From: Chloroflexota bacterium
Lineage (GTDB): Bacteria > Chloroflexota > Dormibacteria > Dormibacterales > Dormibacteraceae
Direction: 5' to 3'
Assembly (NCBI GenBank): GCA_005881155.1
Contig: VBHN01000074.1
Location: 1 to 42,002, forward strand
Length of the DNA stretch: 42,002 nucleotides
Part shown: positions 1 to 9,931 of the stretch, piece by piece
Layout of the letters: each line of letters starts with the position of its first letter
How positions within the stretch are numbered: position 1 is the first letter of the stretch
Notes under the pieces: generated by a model
Told to the model about the DNA's origin: nothing
What the model saw: only the letters and a program-made list of their open reading frames with translations
Databases searched by the model: none
Made by a program: the position numbers and the translations under genes

Positions 1-71
1 TGATGCCGAGGCTGACCGCGAGCTCCACCTAGGTTGGCATTCTCCGCCATCCGGCCACTCGCGAACTCCAT
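1..71 (-). CDS. Possible 5' end of a divergent gene (partial)
   Basis: An open frame on the minus strand enters the window edge from an ATG at 71 (MEFASGRMAENAN...), with a second in-frame ATG at 50. Only about 23 codons are visible and no family can be recognised. Its position, divergent from the YceI gene with an inverted repeat between them, would suit a regulator gene, but that is only a guess from context. The reading frame could also be fortuitous. Confidence 0.3.
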   Translation of the reverse strand, partial: MEFASGRMAENANLGGARGQPRH

Positions 72-76
72 GCGAA

Positions 77-100
77 ATACTTGCTGCCGCAATCAAGTAT
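77..100. promoter_or_regulatory. Inverted repeat operator upstream of the YceI gene
   Basis: ATACTTG and CAAGTAT form perfect 7-bp arms separated by 10 nt, so half-sites are one and a half to two helical turns apart. The repeat lies between the YceI gene and a possible divergent gene, about 48 nt before the YceI ATG. Its size and position resemble operators of dimeric winged-helix regulators such as MarR or HxlR; which regulator binds is unknown. Confidence 0.55.
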
Positions 101-147
101 CCAAGTGGCAGTAACCAAATCTCTTCTTTCGGAGGAATCGCGAGTCA

Positions 148-696
148 ATGACCAGATACGAGATCGACAAGGCCCACAGCCGGTTCGGCTTCACGGCCAA
201 GCACATGATGTTCACGACCGTCCGCGGGCAGTTCACGGACTACGACGGCCACGTCGAGGTCGAGGGCGACGACTACGCCGGCGCGACCGGCGAGTTCACC
301 GTCAAGGTCGCCAGCATCGAGTCCGGCGTCCAGCAGCGGGACGACCACCTGCGCTCGCCCGACTTCTTCAACGCGCCGGAGTTCCCCGACCTGACCTTCA
401 AGCCCACCGCCATCGTGCCCACCGGCAACGACCACTACCAGGTCACCGGCGACCTCACCATCCGCGGTGTGACCAAGCCCGTGGAGCTCGACGTGACCTT
501 GGAAGGGAGGCTCGACAAGGACGCCTGGGGCAAGCAGCGGGTCGCCATCACCGCGCTCGGCCAGGTCAACCGCAAGGACTGGGGCCTGAACTGGAACCTG
601 GCGCTGGAGACCGGCGGCTGGCTGGTCAGCGACACCATCAAGATCGAGGTCGAGGCCGCCTTCGTGGCCGAGGCCGCCGGCCAGGCCGCAGCCTGA
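148..696 (+). CDS. YceI family protein (lipocalin-like, polyisoprenoid-binding)
   Basis: The 182-residue product matches the YceI family in length and motifs: an N-terminal Y-x-I-D-x-A-H-S-x-x-x-F start, SGVQQRDDHLRSPDFF in the middle and the LTIRGVTKPV strand, all typical of this eight-stranded beta-barrel that binds isoprenoid-like amphiphiles. There is no signal peptide, unlike the periplasmic E. coli protein, so it is probably cytoplasmic, as in actinobacterial homologues. The ATG at 148 follows GGAGG at a distance of about 12 nt. The gene is monocistronic, with an inverted-repeat operator in front and a strong terminator behind. Its substrate cannot be read from the sequence. Confidence 0.93.
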   Translation: MTRYEIDKAHSRFGFTAKHMMFTTVRGQFTDYDGHVEVEGDDYAGATGEFTVKVASIESGVQQRDDHLRSPDFFNAPEFPDLTFKPTAIVPTGNDHYQVTGDLTIRGVTKPVELDVTLEGRLDKDAWGKQRVAITALGQVNRKDWGLNWNLALETGGWLVSDTIKIEVEAAFVAEAAGQAAA

Positions 697-716
697 AGCA
701 GCCGGTTCGCTTCCGG

Positions 717-748
717 AGGGGTCGGGGCAGCTGCCGCGACCCCTTTTT
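717..748 (+). terminator. Rho-independent terminator after the YceI gene
   Basis: AGGGGTCG pairs perfectly with CGACCCCT around an inner GGCAGCTGCC palindrome, and five T residues follow at 744-748. It starts about 20 nt after the YceI stop codon and separates that gene from amtB. Confidence 0.9.
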
Positions 749-764
749 CTTGTCTGCCTGTCGC

Positions 765-784
765 AAAAGGTACCCGTACCTTTT
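765..784. promoter_or_regulatory. Palindrome upstream of amtB
   Basis: AAAAGGTAC and GTACCTTTT are perfect 9-bp arms around a 2-nt centre, 53 nt before the amtB ATG. The AT-rich flanks stand out in GC-rich DNA. A nitrogen-status regulator is a reasonable guess given the downstream amtB-PII pair, but the sequence is not the GlnR, AmtR or NtcA consensus that I know. Confidence 0.5.
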
Positions 785-836
785 CGTTTGAACCGCACGT
801 GGCTCGGCACGCGGGACGCACCTAGCGTTTAGACGC

Positions 837-2249
837 ATGAGACGAAATCTGGTGATCGCGACAGCCGCCGCCCTGGGCCTCGCCCTCCTCCCCGTCGTCG
901 CGTTCGCCGCCGACGCGCCCAAGCCGACCACCGCGGACATCGCCTCCGACACCGTCTGGGTGATCGTGACCGGCGTCTTCGTGATGTTCATGCAGGCCGG
1001 CTTCGCGATGCTCGAGGTCGGCTTCAGCCGGATGAAGAACGTGGGCACGGTGGTGGCCAAGGTGATCACCAACTTCTCGATCAGCTCGATCGTCTACTGG
1101 GCGGTCGGCTTCGGGATCGCCTTCGGCGGCGGGGGCCTCTTCTGGCTGATCGGCGGCAGCGGCTGGTTCCCGAGCTTCTCACCGGGCTCGCAGATGGACC
1201 TGCCGGCGCTGGTCGGCAGCACGGCCCCCGCCTCCGCCAAGTTCTTCTTCGAGTTCGTCTTCTGCGCCGTCTCGCTGGCCATCGTCTGGGGCACGATGCT
1301 GGAGCGCACCAAGTTCATCGTCTACATCCTCTTCGCCATCCCCTTCGCCGGCCTCATTTATCCGCTGATCAGCCACCAGCTCTTCGGCGGCGGCTGGCTG
1401 CAGGCCACGCTCGGCGCCCAGGACTTCGCCGGCTCGACGGTCGTCCACCTCACCGGAGCCACCGCCGGCTTCGCCGGCCTGCTCCTGCTCGGTCCCCGGA
1501 TCGGCAAGTACGGCCGCAAGCGAAAGCCGAACGCGATCCCCGGCCACAGCATGCCGATCGCCCAGCTCGGCGTCCTCATCCTCTGGTTCGGCTGGTTCGG
1601 CTTCAACCCGGGCTCGACCCTGAACGCCATCGCCGCGCTGATCTGCATCTACGCGGTCACCAAGACGATGGACGTCGGCATGATCGGCAACGGCGCCATC
1701 GCGGCGCTGGTCGCCATCACGGCGCCTTCGGGCTACGTCGAGCCCTGGGCCGCGCTGGTCATCGGCGGGGTGGCGGGTGTGATCGTGGTGTTCGGCGTGC
1801 TCGCCATCGACAGGTACCTGGACGACCCCATCGGCGCCATCCCCGCGCACGGGCTGGCGGGCATCTGGGGGACGCTCTCCTGCGGCCTCTTCACCGTCCC
1901 GGCGCTGGCCAAGTTCAACGGCATCGGCGAAGGCGGCCTCTTCTACACCGGCTCCTTCCACCAGCTCGGCGCCCAGGCCGTCGCCGTCGGCGTGTCGGCG
2001 GGAACCGTGTTCGTGCTCAGCTTCGCCTGCTTCTGGGTGATCAAGAAGACGGTCGGGCTGCGCGTCTCCGCCCGCGAGGAGATGGAGGGCCTGGACATCA
2101 GCGAGCACGGCATGTGGGGCTACCCCGAGGCCTTCATGCCGGTCCCCGGCGGCGTCTACCGGCCGGCCGAGATGCCGACCGTCAACCCGCACAACGTCGG
2201 GGAGTATGGTGGCGCCGTCAAACCCAGCCGGGAAGGAGCGGGCGCATGA
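837..2249 (+). CDS. amtB: Ammonium transporter, AmtB/MEP family
   Basis: The 470-residue polytopic membrane protein begins with a cleavable-looking signal sequence ending AFAADA, then the usual run of about 11 hydrophobic helices. Family signatures include FMQAGFAMLEVGF at the first helix, the VVHLTGATAGFAGLLLLG segment, and AHGLAGIWGTLSCGLF. It conducts ammonium/ammonia across the cytoplasmic membrane. The stop codon overlaps the downstream PII start in an ATGA, so the two are translated together, and PII normally binds the cytoplasmic face of AmtB. No Shine-Dalgarno sequence is visible; a -10-like TAGCGT ends 8 nt before the ATG, suggesting a leaderless message. Confidence 0.96.
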   Translation: MRRNLVIATAAALGLALLPVVAFAADAPKPTTADIASDTVWVIVTGVFVMFMQAGFAMLEVGFSRMKNVGTVVAKVITNFSISSIVYWAVGFGIAFGGGGLFWLIGGSGWFPSFSPGSQMDLPALVGSTAPASAKFFFEFVFCAVSLAIVWGTMLERTKFIVYILFAIPFAGLIYPLISHQLFGGGWLQATLGAQDFAGSTVVHLTGATAGFAGLLLLGPRIGKYGRKRKPNAIPGHSMPIAQLGVLILWFGWFGFNPGSTLNAIAALICIYAVTKTMDVGMIGNGAIAALVAITAPSGYVEPWAALVIGGVAGVIVVFGVLAIDRYLDDPIGAIPAHGLAGIWGTLSCGLFTVPALAKFNGIGEGGLFYTGSFHQLGAQAVAVGVSAGTVFVLSFACFWVIKKTVGLRVSAREEMEGLDISEHGMWGYPEAFMPVPGGVYRPAEMPTVNPHNVGEYGGAVKPSREGAGA

Positions 2250-2614
2250 AGCTGGTCGAAGCGATCATCCGGCACGAGAAGCTGCAGGAGGTGCAGGACG
2301 TGCTGGACGAGTGCGGCGTGTCGGGCGTGACGGTGACCGAGGTCAAGGGCTGCGGGGCGCAGCGCGGCTACACGGAGTCCTACCGCGGCACCCGCGTGAA
2401 CATCTCGCTCCGGCCGCGCCTGAAGATCGAGGCGGTGATGCGCACGGAGATCGTCGACAAGGTGGTCGAGATGATCGCGGCCGCGGCCCGGACCGGGGAG
2501 GTGGGCGACGGCAAGATCTTCGTGATCCCGATCGAGGAGGCGGTCAGGATCCGCACCGGCGAGCGCGGACCCGAAACGGTGCAGCACGCCGAGCGCGCGA
2601 TGTGGGGCCACTGA
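2246..2614 (+). CDS. glnK: P-II family nitrogen regulatory protein
   Basis: This 122-residue PII protein starts at the ATG overlapping the amtB stop (ATGA), with GGAAGGAG about 10 nt upstream; the longer 166-aa ORF in the track reads back into amtB and is not the protein. It has the PII signature VTEVKG, a T-loop region (GYTESYRG), and the C-terminal ATP-binding GEVGDGKIFVIP and IRTGE segments. PII proteins sense ATP/ADP and 2-oxoglutarate and gate AmtB. By counting, the position of the uridylylated Tyr51 of enteric PII is Val, and the hydrophobic pair before the T-loop is CG, so modification by GlnD at that site is not expected. Regulation would then rely on ligand binding alone. Confidence 0.94.
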   Translation: MKLVEAIIRHEKLQEVQDVLDECGVSGVTVTEVKGCGAQRGYTESYRGTRVNISLRPRLKIEAVMRTEIVDKVVEMIAAAARTGEVGDGKIFVIPIEEAVRIRTGERGPETVQHAERAMWGH

Positions 2615-2627
2615 AAGCCCCCGCCGG

Positions 2628-3290
2628 CTAACCCCCGGACGGAGCTGCCGGGCCGTGCCCGGCCGCGATCTGGGCAGCCAGGTCGAGGATCCCGTCGGCG
2701 TAGTGCCAGGTGTCGGCGGCATAGTAGCCGCCAAGGATGGCCGGCTCGCCCTGGTAGTAGGCGGCCAGCGCGGTCCGGGTGTCGTACTTGCCGAGCAGGT
2801 CCTTGAGGAGCGCGGCGCCGACCTCGGCGTTGTCGACCGGGTTCTGGATGTCGACCGGCCGGCCGAGGAGGTTGGGGCCGGCCGTCTGCGCGGTCAGCGG
2901 CATCACCTGGAGCAGGCCGACGGCGCCCTCGCTGGAAACGGCGTCCTGGCGCCAGCCGCTCTCCCAGAAGGAGACGGCCAGGAGCAGGTTCTGGTCGACG
3001 CCCTGGTCGGCCGCGGCCTTGAGCAGGATCCCGTGGACGTCGTTCAGCGGCTGGGCCGTGGCGAGGGCCGCGGGAGGCGGGGTCAAGGGGATCCGCGGGT
3101 CGTCCCAGGACAGGCGCCCGGCGATGTTCAGCGCGATCAGGTCGGCGCTGCTGTCGCGGTCGGCCAGGGCCCGTCCGGGCAGGCCGGCAAGCGCAAGCGA
3201 GGCCGCCAGGGGCAGGCCCCAGCGGACGACCTGTCGGAGGCGGGTTCCGTCGAGCACGAGGAGGCATTCAAGCGGGTGGCCCGAACGCAA
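2628..3290 (-). CDS. Lytic transglycosylase (SLT domain)
   Basis: The 220-residue product has an N-terminal hydrophobic signal (WGLPLAASLALAGLPGRALA) followed by a goose-lysozyme-like SLT domain: catalytic Glu in AVSFWESGW, then GAVGLLQVMP, then AAYYQGEPA where the family usually has AYNxG. It would cleave peptidoglycan glycan strands outside the membrane. The track start is TTG at 3290; a GTG at 3257 gives a more typical signal peptide beginning close to the Arg residues and may be the true start. The gene converges on the PII gene, with 13 nt between stop codons. Confidence 0.88.
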   Translation of the reverse strand: MRSGHPLECLLVLDGTRLRQVVRWGLPLAASLALAGLPGRALADRDSSADLIALNIAGRLSWDDPRIPLTPPPAALATAQPLNDVHGILLKAAADQGVDQNLLLAVSFWESGWRQDAVSSEGAVGLLQVMPLTAQTAGPNLLGRPVDIQNPVDNAEVGAALLKDLLGKYDTRTALAAYYQGEPAILGGYYAADTWHYADGILDLAAQIAAGHGPAAPSGG

Positions 3291-3344
3291 TGCAACCCCG
3301 ATCCGCGGACATTTTGTCGGCGCGGTGAAGTTCTCAGATGTTAG

Positions 3345-4133
3345 TCAGGCGGTAGCAGCTTCTCTGAGAAAGCTGGTTACCAGTCCGGCCAGCTCCTCGG
3401 GCTTCTCGGCCGGGAGCATGTGGCCCGACCCGGAGATGATCTCCATGGTCGCGTCGGGGATCCCGGCGGCGATGATCTCGCCGGCGCGGGGAGGGCAGTG
3501 CTGGTCGAGGTCGGCGCAGACGATTAACGTCCGTGCACGGATCTTTACCAGCTCCGGGTCGAGCGGCTCGGGCTTGAGGCGGGCCATGGCGCGCGCGGCG
3601 TTGCGGTAGCCGGCGGGGTCCTGGGTGGACTGGCGGCGGATGGCCAGCCCGGCCTCCAGCTCGCCGGGGCTGATGTGGTACGCGTCGACGGTGTCGTGGT
3701 CGATGGTGGCGCGCAGCTCGGCGCTGCCCATCTCGGCGCGTTCCCGGTACCACTGCGCGGCGGCGCTGCCGACCCGGCTGCTGGTGGCGACCGGGAAGAG
3801 CACCTCGACCTTCTCCGGGTGGTCGATCGCGAAGCGCATGGCGATGGTGCCGCCGAGGCTGAAGCCGGCGACCGCCGCGCTCTCCAGACCGATCGCGTCG
3901 AGCAGGTTGTCCAGGTCGTCGCCCAGCTGCTGGAGCGTGCCCTTGGCAGCACCGAGCGTGGAGTCGCCGTGGCCGCGGACGTCGTAGAGCACCACCCGGT
4001 GCCGGAGGGCGAGGTCGGGGATGACCCGGCGCCAGAGGCGGTGGTCGTCGGCCAGCCCGTGGATGAGGACCAGCGGCGATCCCCGGCCGACCTCGTACCA
4101 GGCGGTCTCGATGTCGCCTGTCCGGGCCAGCAT
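3345..4133 (-). CDS. Alpha/beta hydrolase (3-oxoadipate enol-lactonase-like)
   Basis: This 262-residue hydrolase carries the fold's landmarks: oxyanion loop LVLIHGLADDHRLW, nucleophile elbow GFSLGG, acid residue in VCADLDQHCPP, and catalytic His in SGSGHMLPAEKPEEL. The overall pattern resembles PcaD-type enol-lactonases, but family members act on many esters and lactones, so the substrate is open. It begins 9 nt after the stop of the AMP-dependent ligase gene and should be in the same transcript, suggesting the pair acts on one carboxylic acid or its CoA thioester. Confidence 0.87.
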   Translation of the reverse strand: MLARTGDIETAWYEVGRGSPLVLIHGLADDHRLWRRVIPDLALRHRVVLYDVRGHGDSTLGAAKGTLQQLGDDLDNLLDAIGLESAAVAGFSLGGTIAMRFAIDHPEKVEVLFPVATSSRVGSAAAQWYRERAEMGSAELRATIDHDTVDAYHISPGELEAGLAIRRQSTQDPAGYRNAARAMARLKPEPLDPELVKIRARTLIVCADLDQHCPPRAGEIIAAGIPDATMEIISGSGHMLPAEKPEELAGLVTSFLREAATA

Positions 4134-4142
4134 GATCGAGAT

Positions 4143-5588
4143 CTACGTTAACAGGGTCTCCCGGAGCGCCTTGCGGTCCACCTTGCCGGGCCCGCCGAGC
4201 GGAATCTCCGGCACAGCTCGGAGCTCTTCCGGCCACTTGTAGCGGGCCATGCCCTGGGCGGCGAGGTGCTCCTGCACGCTCTCCAGGGTCGGCGGGCGCA
4301 GGCCCTGCCTGGCGACCACGAAGGCGACCGCGCGCTCGCCCAGGTCGGCGTCCGGGCGACCTACCACGCAGGCGTCGGCGATGGCCGGGTGGGAGCGGAG
4401 CACCTGCTCGACCTCGTGCGGGTTGATGTTCGAGCCGCCCCGGATGATGAGGTCCTTGGAGCGGCCGGAGACGACCAAGTACCCGTCTTCGTCCAACCGC
4501 CCGAGGTCACCCATGTGGACCCAGCCGTCGGCCGCCTGGGGACCGAACTCTTCGCCCCAGTAGCGCTCCTGGACGGTGTCTCCGCGCATGCAGATCTCGC
4601 CCTCCTCGGTGACCATCACCTCGCAGCAGTCGTGCGGGCGGCCGACCGTGTGGTGGCGCTTCTCGCGCGGGTCGGAAGGGCTGCCGACGCTCAGCTGGCC
4701 GGCGTCCATGGAGCCGTAGAAGATGCAGACCCTGGACCCGGTCCGGTCCTCCCAGCGGGCGGCCAGGTCGGGCGGCATCGGGGCGCCGGCGACGGCTGTG
4801 ACCCGGGCCCCGCGGAGGGCGGCGGGGTCCAGGGCCGGCGACTCCAGGAGCCGGAAGACGTTGGTGGGAACGCCGACCAGCATCGTCGCGCGGTGCTCGG
4901 CGGCCAGCCTTAACACGGTGGCTGGGTTGAACCGGGGCTCGTGCAGCATGATCAGCCCGGCGCCCAGGCGGAGGCAGAAGAGGCACATTCCGCCAATGCC
5001 CTGGGTGAGCGGCGACATGACCAGGACCCGGTCTGCCTCGGTGACCTCGAGGCGGCTGGTGAATCCTTCGAAGGTGGCCTGCTTCAGCTTGGCGCTGAGG
5101 GCCGCCAGCTTGGGCAGCCCGGTCGTGCCGCTGGTCAGCGCGATCTCCACGATCCGCTGGGGGTCTGCAGGCGGGTTGGGGGCGGGGGCGGGCCCGACAG
5201 GCGTCTGGGCCGACGGGGGCGGGAGGGATGAAAAAACGGTCGGCAGGTCGGCCTCGGCGATCACCCGGCGGGCGCCCGATTTGTCCAGCGCCCAGCGCAG
5301 CTCAGCCTCTCCCAGCGTCAGCGGCAGCGGCATGATCACCCCCCCGGCCGCGGGGATGGCGAGCTCCAGCGCCACGTACTCCCAGACGTTCGGCAGGCGC
5401 ACCCCGACCGGCTCTCCCTCGGCCAGTCCGTCCGCTCGGAGCCGCCCCACCAGCCCGTCCACGACCTGCGCCAGCTCGGCGAAGGTGACCCGGCGAACGA
5501 GGTCGTAGACCGCCACCGACGACGGCCGCTCCGCGGCGTTGGCGCGGATGTAGCTCAGCGCGTCGAACCGTCTGCGAATAGCCTCCAC
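4143..5588 (-). CDS. AMP-dependent acyl/aryl-CoA ligase
   Basis: The ANL-superfamily enzyme shows the core motifs in order: P-loop-like LTSGTTGLPK, YGSMDAGQ, GDLGRLDEDGYL with SGRSKDLIIRGG at the hinge, and the C-terminal catalytic Lys in GKVDRKAL. It activates a carboxylate as acyl-AMP and probably passes it to CoA. The track ORF extends to 5666, but that part reads through the hairpin behind clpC and lacks family similarity; GTG at 5588 gives a 481-residue protein beginning VEAIRRRFDALSYI. It is upstream of the alpha/beta hydrolase in the same operon. Substrate specificity is not evident. Confidence 0.88.
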   Translation of the reverse strand: MEAIRRRFDALSYIRANAAERPSSVAVYDLVRRVTFAELAQVVDGLVGRLRADGLAEGEPVGVRLPNVWEYVALELAIPAAGGVIMPLPLTLGEAELRWALDKSGARRVIAEADLPTVFSSLPPPSAQTPVGPAPAPNPPADPQRIVEIALTSGTTGLPKLAALSAKLKQATFEGFTSRLEVTEADRVLVMSPLTQGIGGMCLFCLRLGAGLIMLHEPRFNPATVLRLAAEHRATMLVGVPTNVFRLLESPALDPAALRGARVTAVAGAPMPPDLAARWEDRTGSRVCIFYGSMDAGQLSVGSPSDPREKRHHTVGRPHDCCEVMVTEEGEICMRGDTVQERYWGEEFGPQAADGWVHMGDLGRLDEDGYLVVSGRSKDLIIRGGSNINPHEVEQVLRSHPAIADACVVGRPDADLGERAVAFVVARQGLRPPTLESVQEHLAAQGMARYKWPEELRAVPEIPLGGPGKVDRKALRETLLT

Positions 5589-5653
5589 TCCCCCACCACG
5601 CCCTTCGGCTGCTTCAGCCCCCGATCGTCGAAGCTGAGGCCTGGCGTACCGAG

Positions 5654-5680
5654 TTTGGGGGGCCACCGTGGCCCCCCAAA
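5654..5680 (-). terminator. Hairpin behind clpC
   Basis: TTTGGGGGGCCAC and GTGGCCCCCCAAA are perfect 13-bp arms around a single C, starting 4 nt after the clpC stop. There is no U-run on either side, so it may be an intrinsic terminator of the U-poor type or an mRNA 3'-end stabiliser. It lies just ahead of the CoA-ligase gene. Confidence 0.7.
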
Positions 5681-5684
5681 TCTA

Positions 5685-8180
<2,496 letters not shown>

Positions 8181-8287
8181 AGTCTTTTATCTCCTTTGAC
8201 GTTGGGGCTGTCTCGCGCGGTGGGACCAGCACCTCCTCTGCTGAGATACGGGAATCCAGGTCTGGAAGAGCCTTTCCACCTAACTAT

Positions 8288-8315
8288 AACGCTGGCAGTT
8301 TCGGGTCCCATTCCC
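8288..8315 (-). promoter_or_regulatory. Sigma-R/sigma-H-like promoter of clpC
   Basis: On the minus strand GGGAAT is followed by exactly 18 nt and then CGTT, matching the GGAAT-N18-GTT consensus of the redox/heat-responsive ECF factors SigR (Streptomyces) and SigH (Mycobacterium). A TATAGT overlapping the CGTT could also serve as a sigma-A -10. The site abuts the start of the divergent O-antigen-ligase-like gene. Confidence 0.55.
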
Positions 8316-8317
8316 GA

Positions 8318-9931
8318 TTGAATCGATCTCCGAGGGCCCTTCCCGAGCGCCTTGCCGCATTGCTTCCGGCGCTCGCTCCGGCCGCCCTCGGCGGTTCTCT
8401 GCCAATCCTCTTCATACCCATTTCCGTCGATGCCTATGTGTTGCCTCGAACCGCCCTCTTGATCGCCGGCGGCGCGGGGGCGGCGATCGTCGGCCTGTGG
8501 GTCCCGGCGGAGCGCCGGAGGGCGCTCGGGAACCTGCTCCTTCCCGCCCTCGCCGTCGCCGCCGCGGCGGTCATCGCCCTGCTTGCCTCAACGTCCCCGG
8601 TGCTCAGCCTGGTCGGCTCCTACAGCCGCTACGAGTCGCTGCCCGTCCGCTTGTCCTACCTGCTCCTCTTCTGCCTGGCGGCGTGGCTGCTGCGGGCGCC
8701 GGCCCAGCGCCGGCTGGTGTTGACCGTCTTCCTGGCCGGGTGCCTGGTGGCCGCCCTGGAGGCCCTCTACCAGGCGCTGACCGGGTTCCCGTCCCGACCC
8801 GACGGGAACCTCGGCCACTCCAACCTGCTCGGCGCCCTGCTGGCGATGGCGATCCCGATCGCGGCCGTTCGCGGACTCCGCTCGGGGCGCTGGGCCCTGG
8901 TCCTGCTCGGGCTGGCGGCCGGACTGGCGGTGAGCGCTTCCCGCTCGGGCTGGCTGGGGGCGCTGGCCGGCTGCGCCCTGGTCCTGCCCCTCTCGGCTCG
9001 CTCCCTCCGGGCGCGCCGGCTGCTCTTGGCGGGCGCCGGCGCGGGTCTGGCGCTGGCGGCCGTCGTCCTGGTCCTCTCGCCGCTGGGGGCGCTCCACAAC
9101 GACACCGGGGCCGCCCGCCTCCATGTCTGGCTGGACTCCCTGCCGATGCTGGCCGCCCGGCCCCTGGCCGGCTGGGGCCCGGACAGCCAGGGCCTGGTGC
9201 TGGGCCGCTACCTGACCGGAGACTGGGAGCCCGGGGTCAGCTTCGACCGGATTCACGAGCTCGGCCTCGACCTGCTCGCCACCCAGGGCCTGCTCGGGCT
9301 GGCAGCCTGCGCCTGGTTCTGGGTCGCCTGGGCCCGGGGCTGCTGGCGAGCCTGGACCGGGTCGCCGGCACTCCGGGCGGCGGCTGAGGAGCTGCCCGGC
9401 CTGCTCGGCGCCGCGGCCGGCTACCTGGTGGTGACCGCTCTGAACTTCGACTGGGCGCCCGCGACGGGGCCGGCCTGGCTGCTTGCCGGCGTGGCCTGGT
9501 CCGCGGTCCCGGGGACAAACGCGCCTCTTCGCCGGCTCAGCGCGTCGCTGCCGGCCCGCCTCGCCGGGACCATGGGCGCGCTGCTGGCAGCCCTCTTCCT
9601 GGCCGGTTTGCCGCTGGCCGCCGACCTGGCCTACTTCCGCGGCGACCTCCGCTCCGCGGTCTCCCTCGATCCGCTCCAGGCCCAGTACCACCGGGCTCTC
9701 GGTGAGCGGCTGCTCGCGAGCGGACACCCGGCGGAAAGCGCGGGCGAGCTGGAGCTGGCGGCCAGCCTGGGCGAGTACGACTCTCAGGCGTTCGTCGAGC
9801 TCGGCGACGCCTACCGATCGTCAGGCGAGAGGACGGCGGCGCTGCGCGCCTACCGGCGCGCGCTGGAGCTGAACCGTTTCGACTCCAGCGCCCGCCAGCG
9901 CTTGGCCGCCTACTCCTCCTCCTCGTCGTAG
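8318..9931 (+). CDS. O-antigen ligase/polymerase-like membrane protein with C-terminal TPR
   Basis: The 537-residue protein has about 10-12 hydrophobic helices, a Wzy_C-type central region with the periplasmic loop (RLHVWLDSLPMLAARPLAGWGPDSQG) seen in the WaaL/Wzy/PglL superfamily, and a C-terminal segment with two TPR-like helix pairs (AFVELGDAYRSSGERTAALRAYRRALELN). Such proteins join or polymerise polyisoprenoid-linked glycans outside the membrane. The start is TTG at 8318. It is divergent from clpC and its last 22 nt overlap the end of the convergent S1 gene, whose acidic tail codons read as the terminal Ser run here. Exact acceptor or glycan is unknown. Confidence 0.83.
   Translation: MNRSPRALPERLAALLPALAPAALGGSLPILFIPISVDAYVLPRTALLIAGGAGAAIVGLWVPAERRRALGNLLLPALAVAAAAVIALLASTSPVLSLVGSYSRYESLPVRLSYLLLFCLAAWLLRAPAQRRLVLTVFLAGCLVAALEALYQALTGFPSRPDGNLGHSNLLGALLAMAIPIAAVRGLRSGRWALVLLGLAAGLAVSASRSGWLGALAGCALVLPLSARSLRARRLLLAGAGAGLALAAVVLVLSPLGALHNDTGAARLHVWLDSLPMLAARPLAGWGPDSQGLVLGRYLTGDWEPGVSFDRIHELGLDLLATQGLLGLAACAWFWVAWARGCWRAWTGSPALRAAAEELPGLLGAAAGYLVVTALNFDWAPATGPAWLLAGVAWSAVPGTNAPLRRLSASLPARLAGTMGALLAALFLAGLPLAADLAYFRGDLRSAVSLDPLQAQYHRALGERLLASGHPAESAGELELAASLGEYDSQAFVELGDAYRSSGERTAALRAYRRALELNRFDSSARQRLAAYSSSSS

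Noticed and set aside
5589-5666. N-terminal extension of the CoA ligase
   Set aside because: It reads into the 13-bp hairpin behind clpC and has no similarity to ligase N-termini.
9895-9931. Ser-rich tail of the O-antigen-ligase-like protein as a functional motif
   Set aside because: It is the complement of the GAG-rich acidic tail of the convergent S1 gene and probably has no role of its own.
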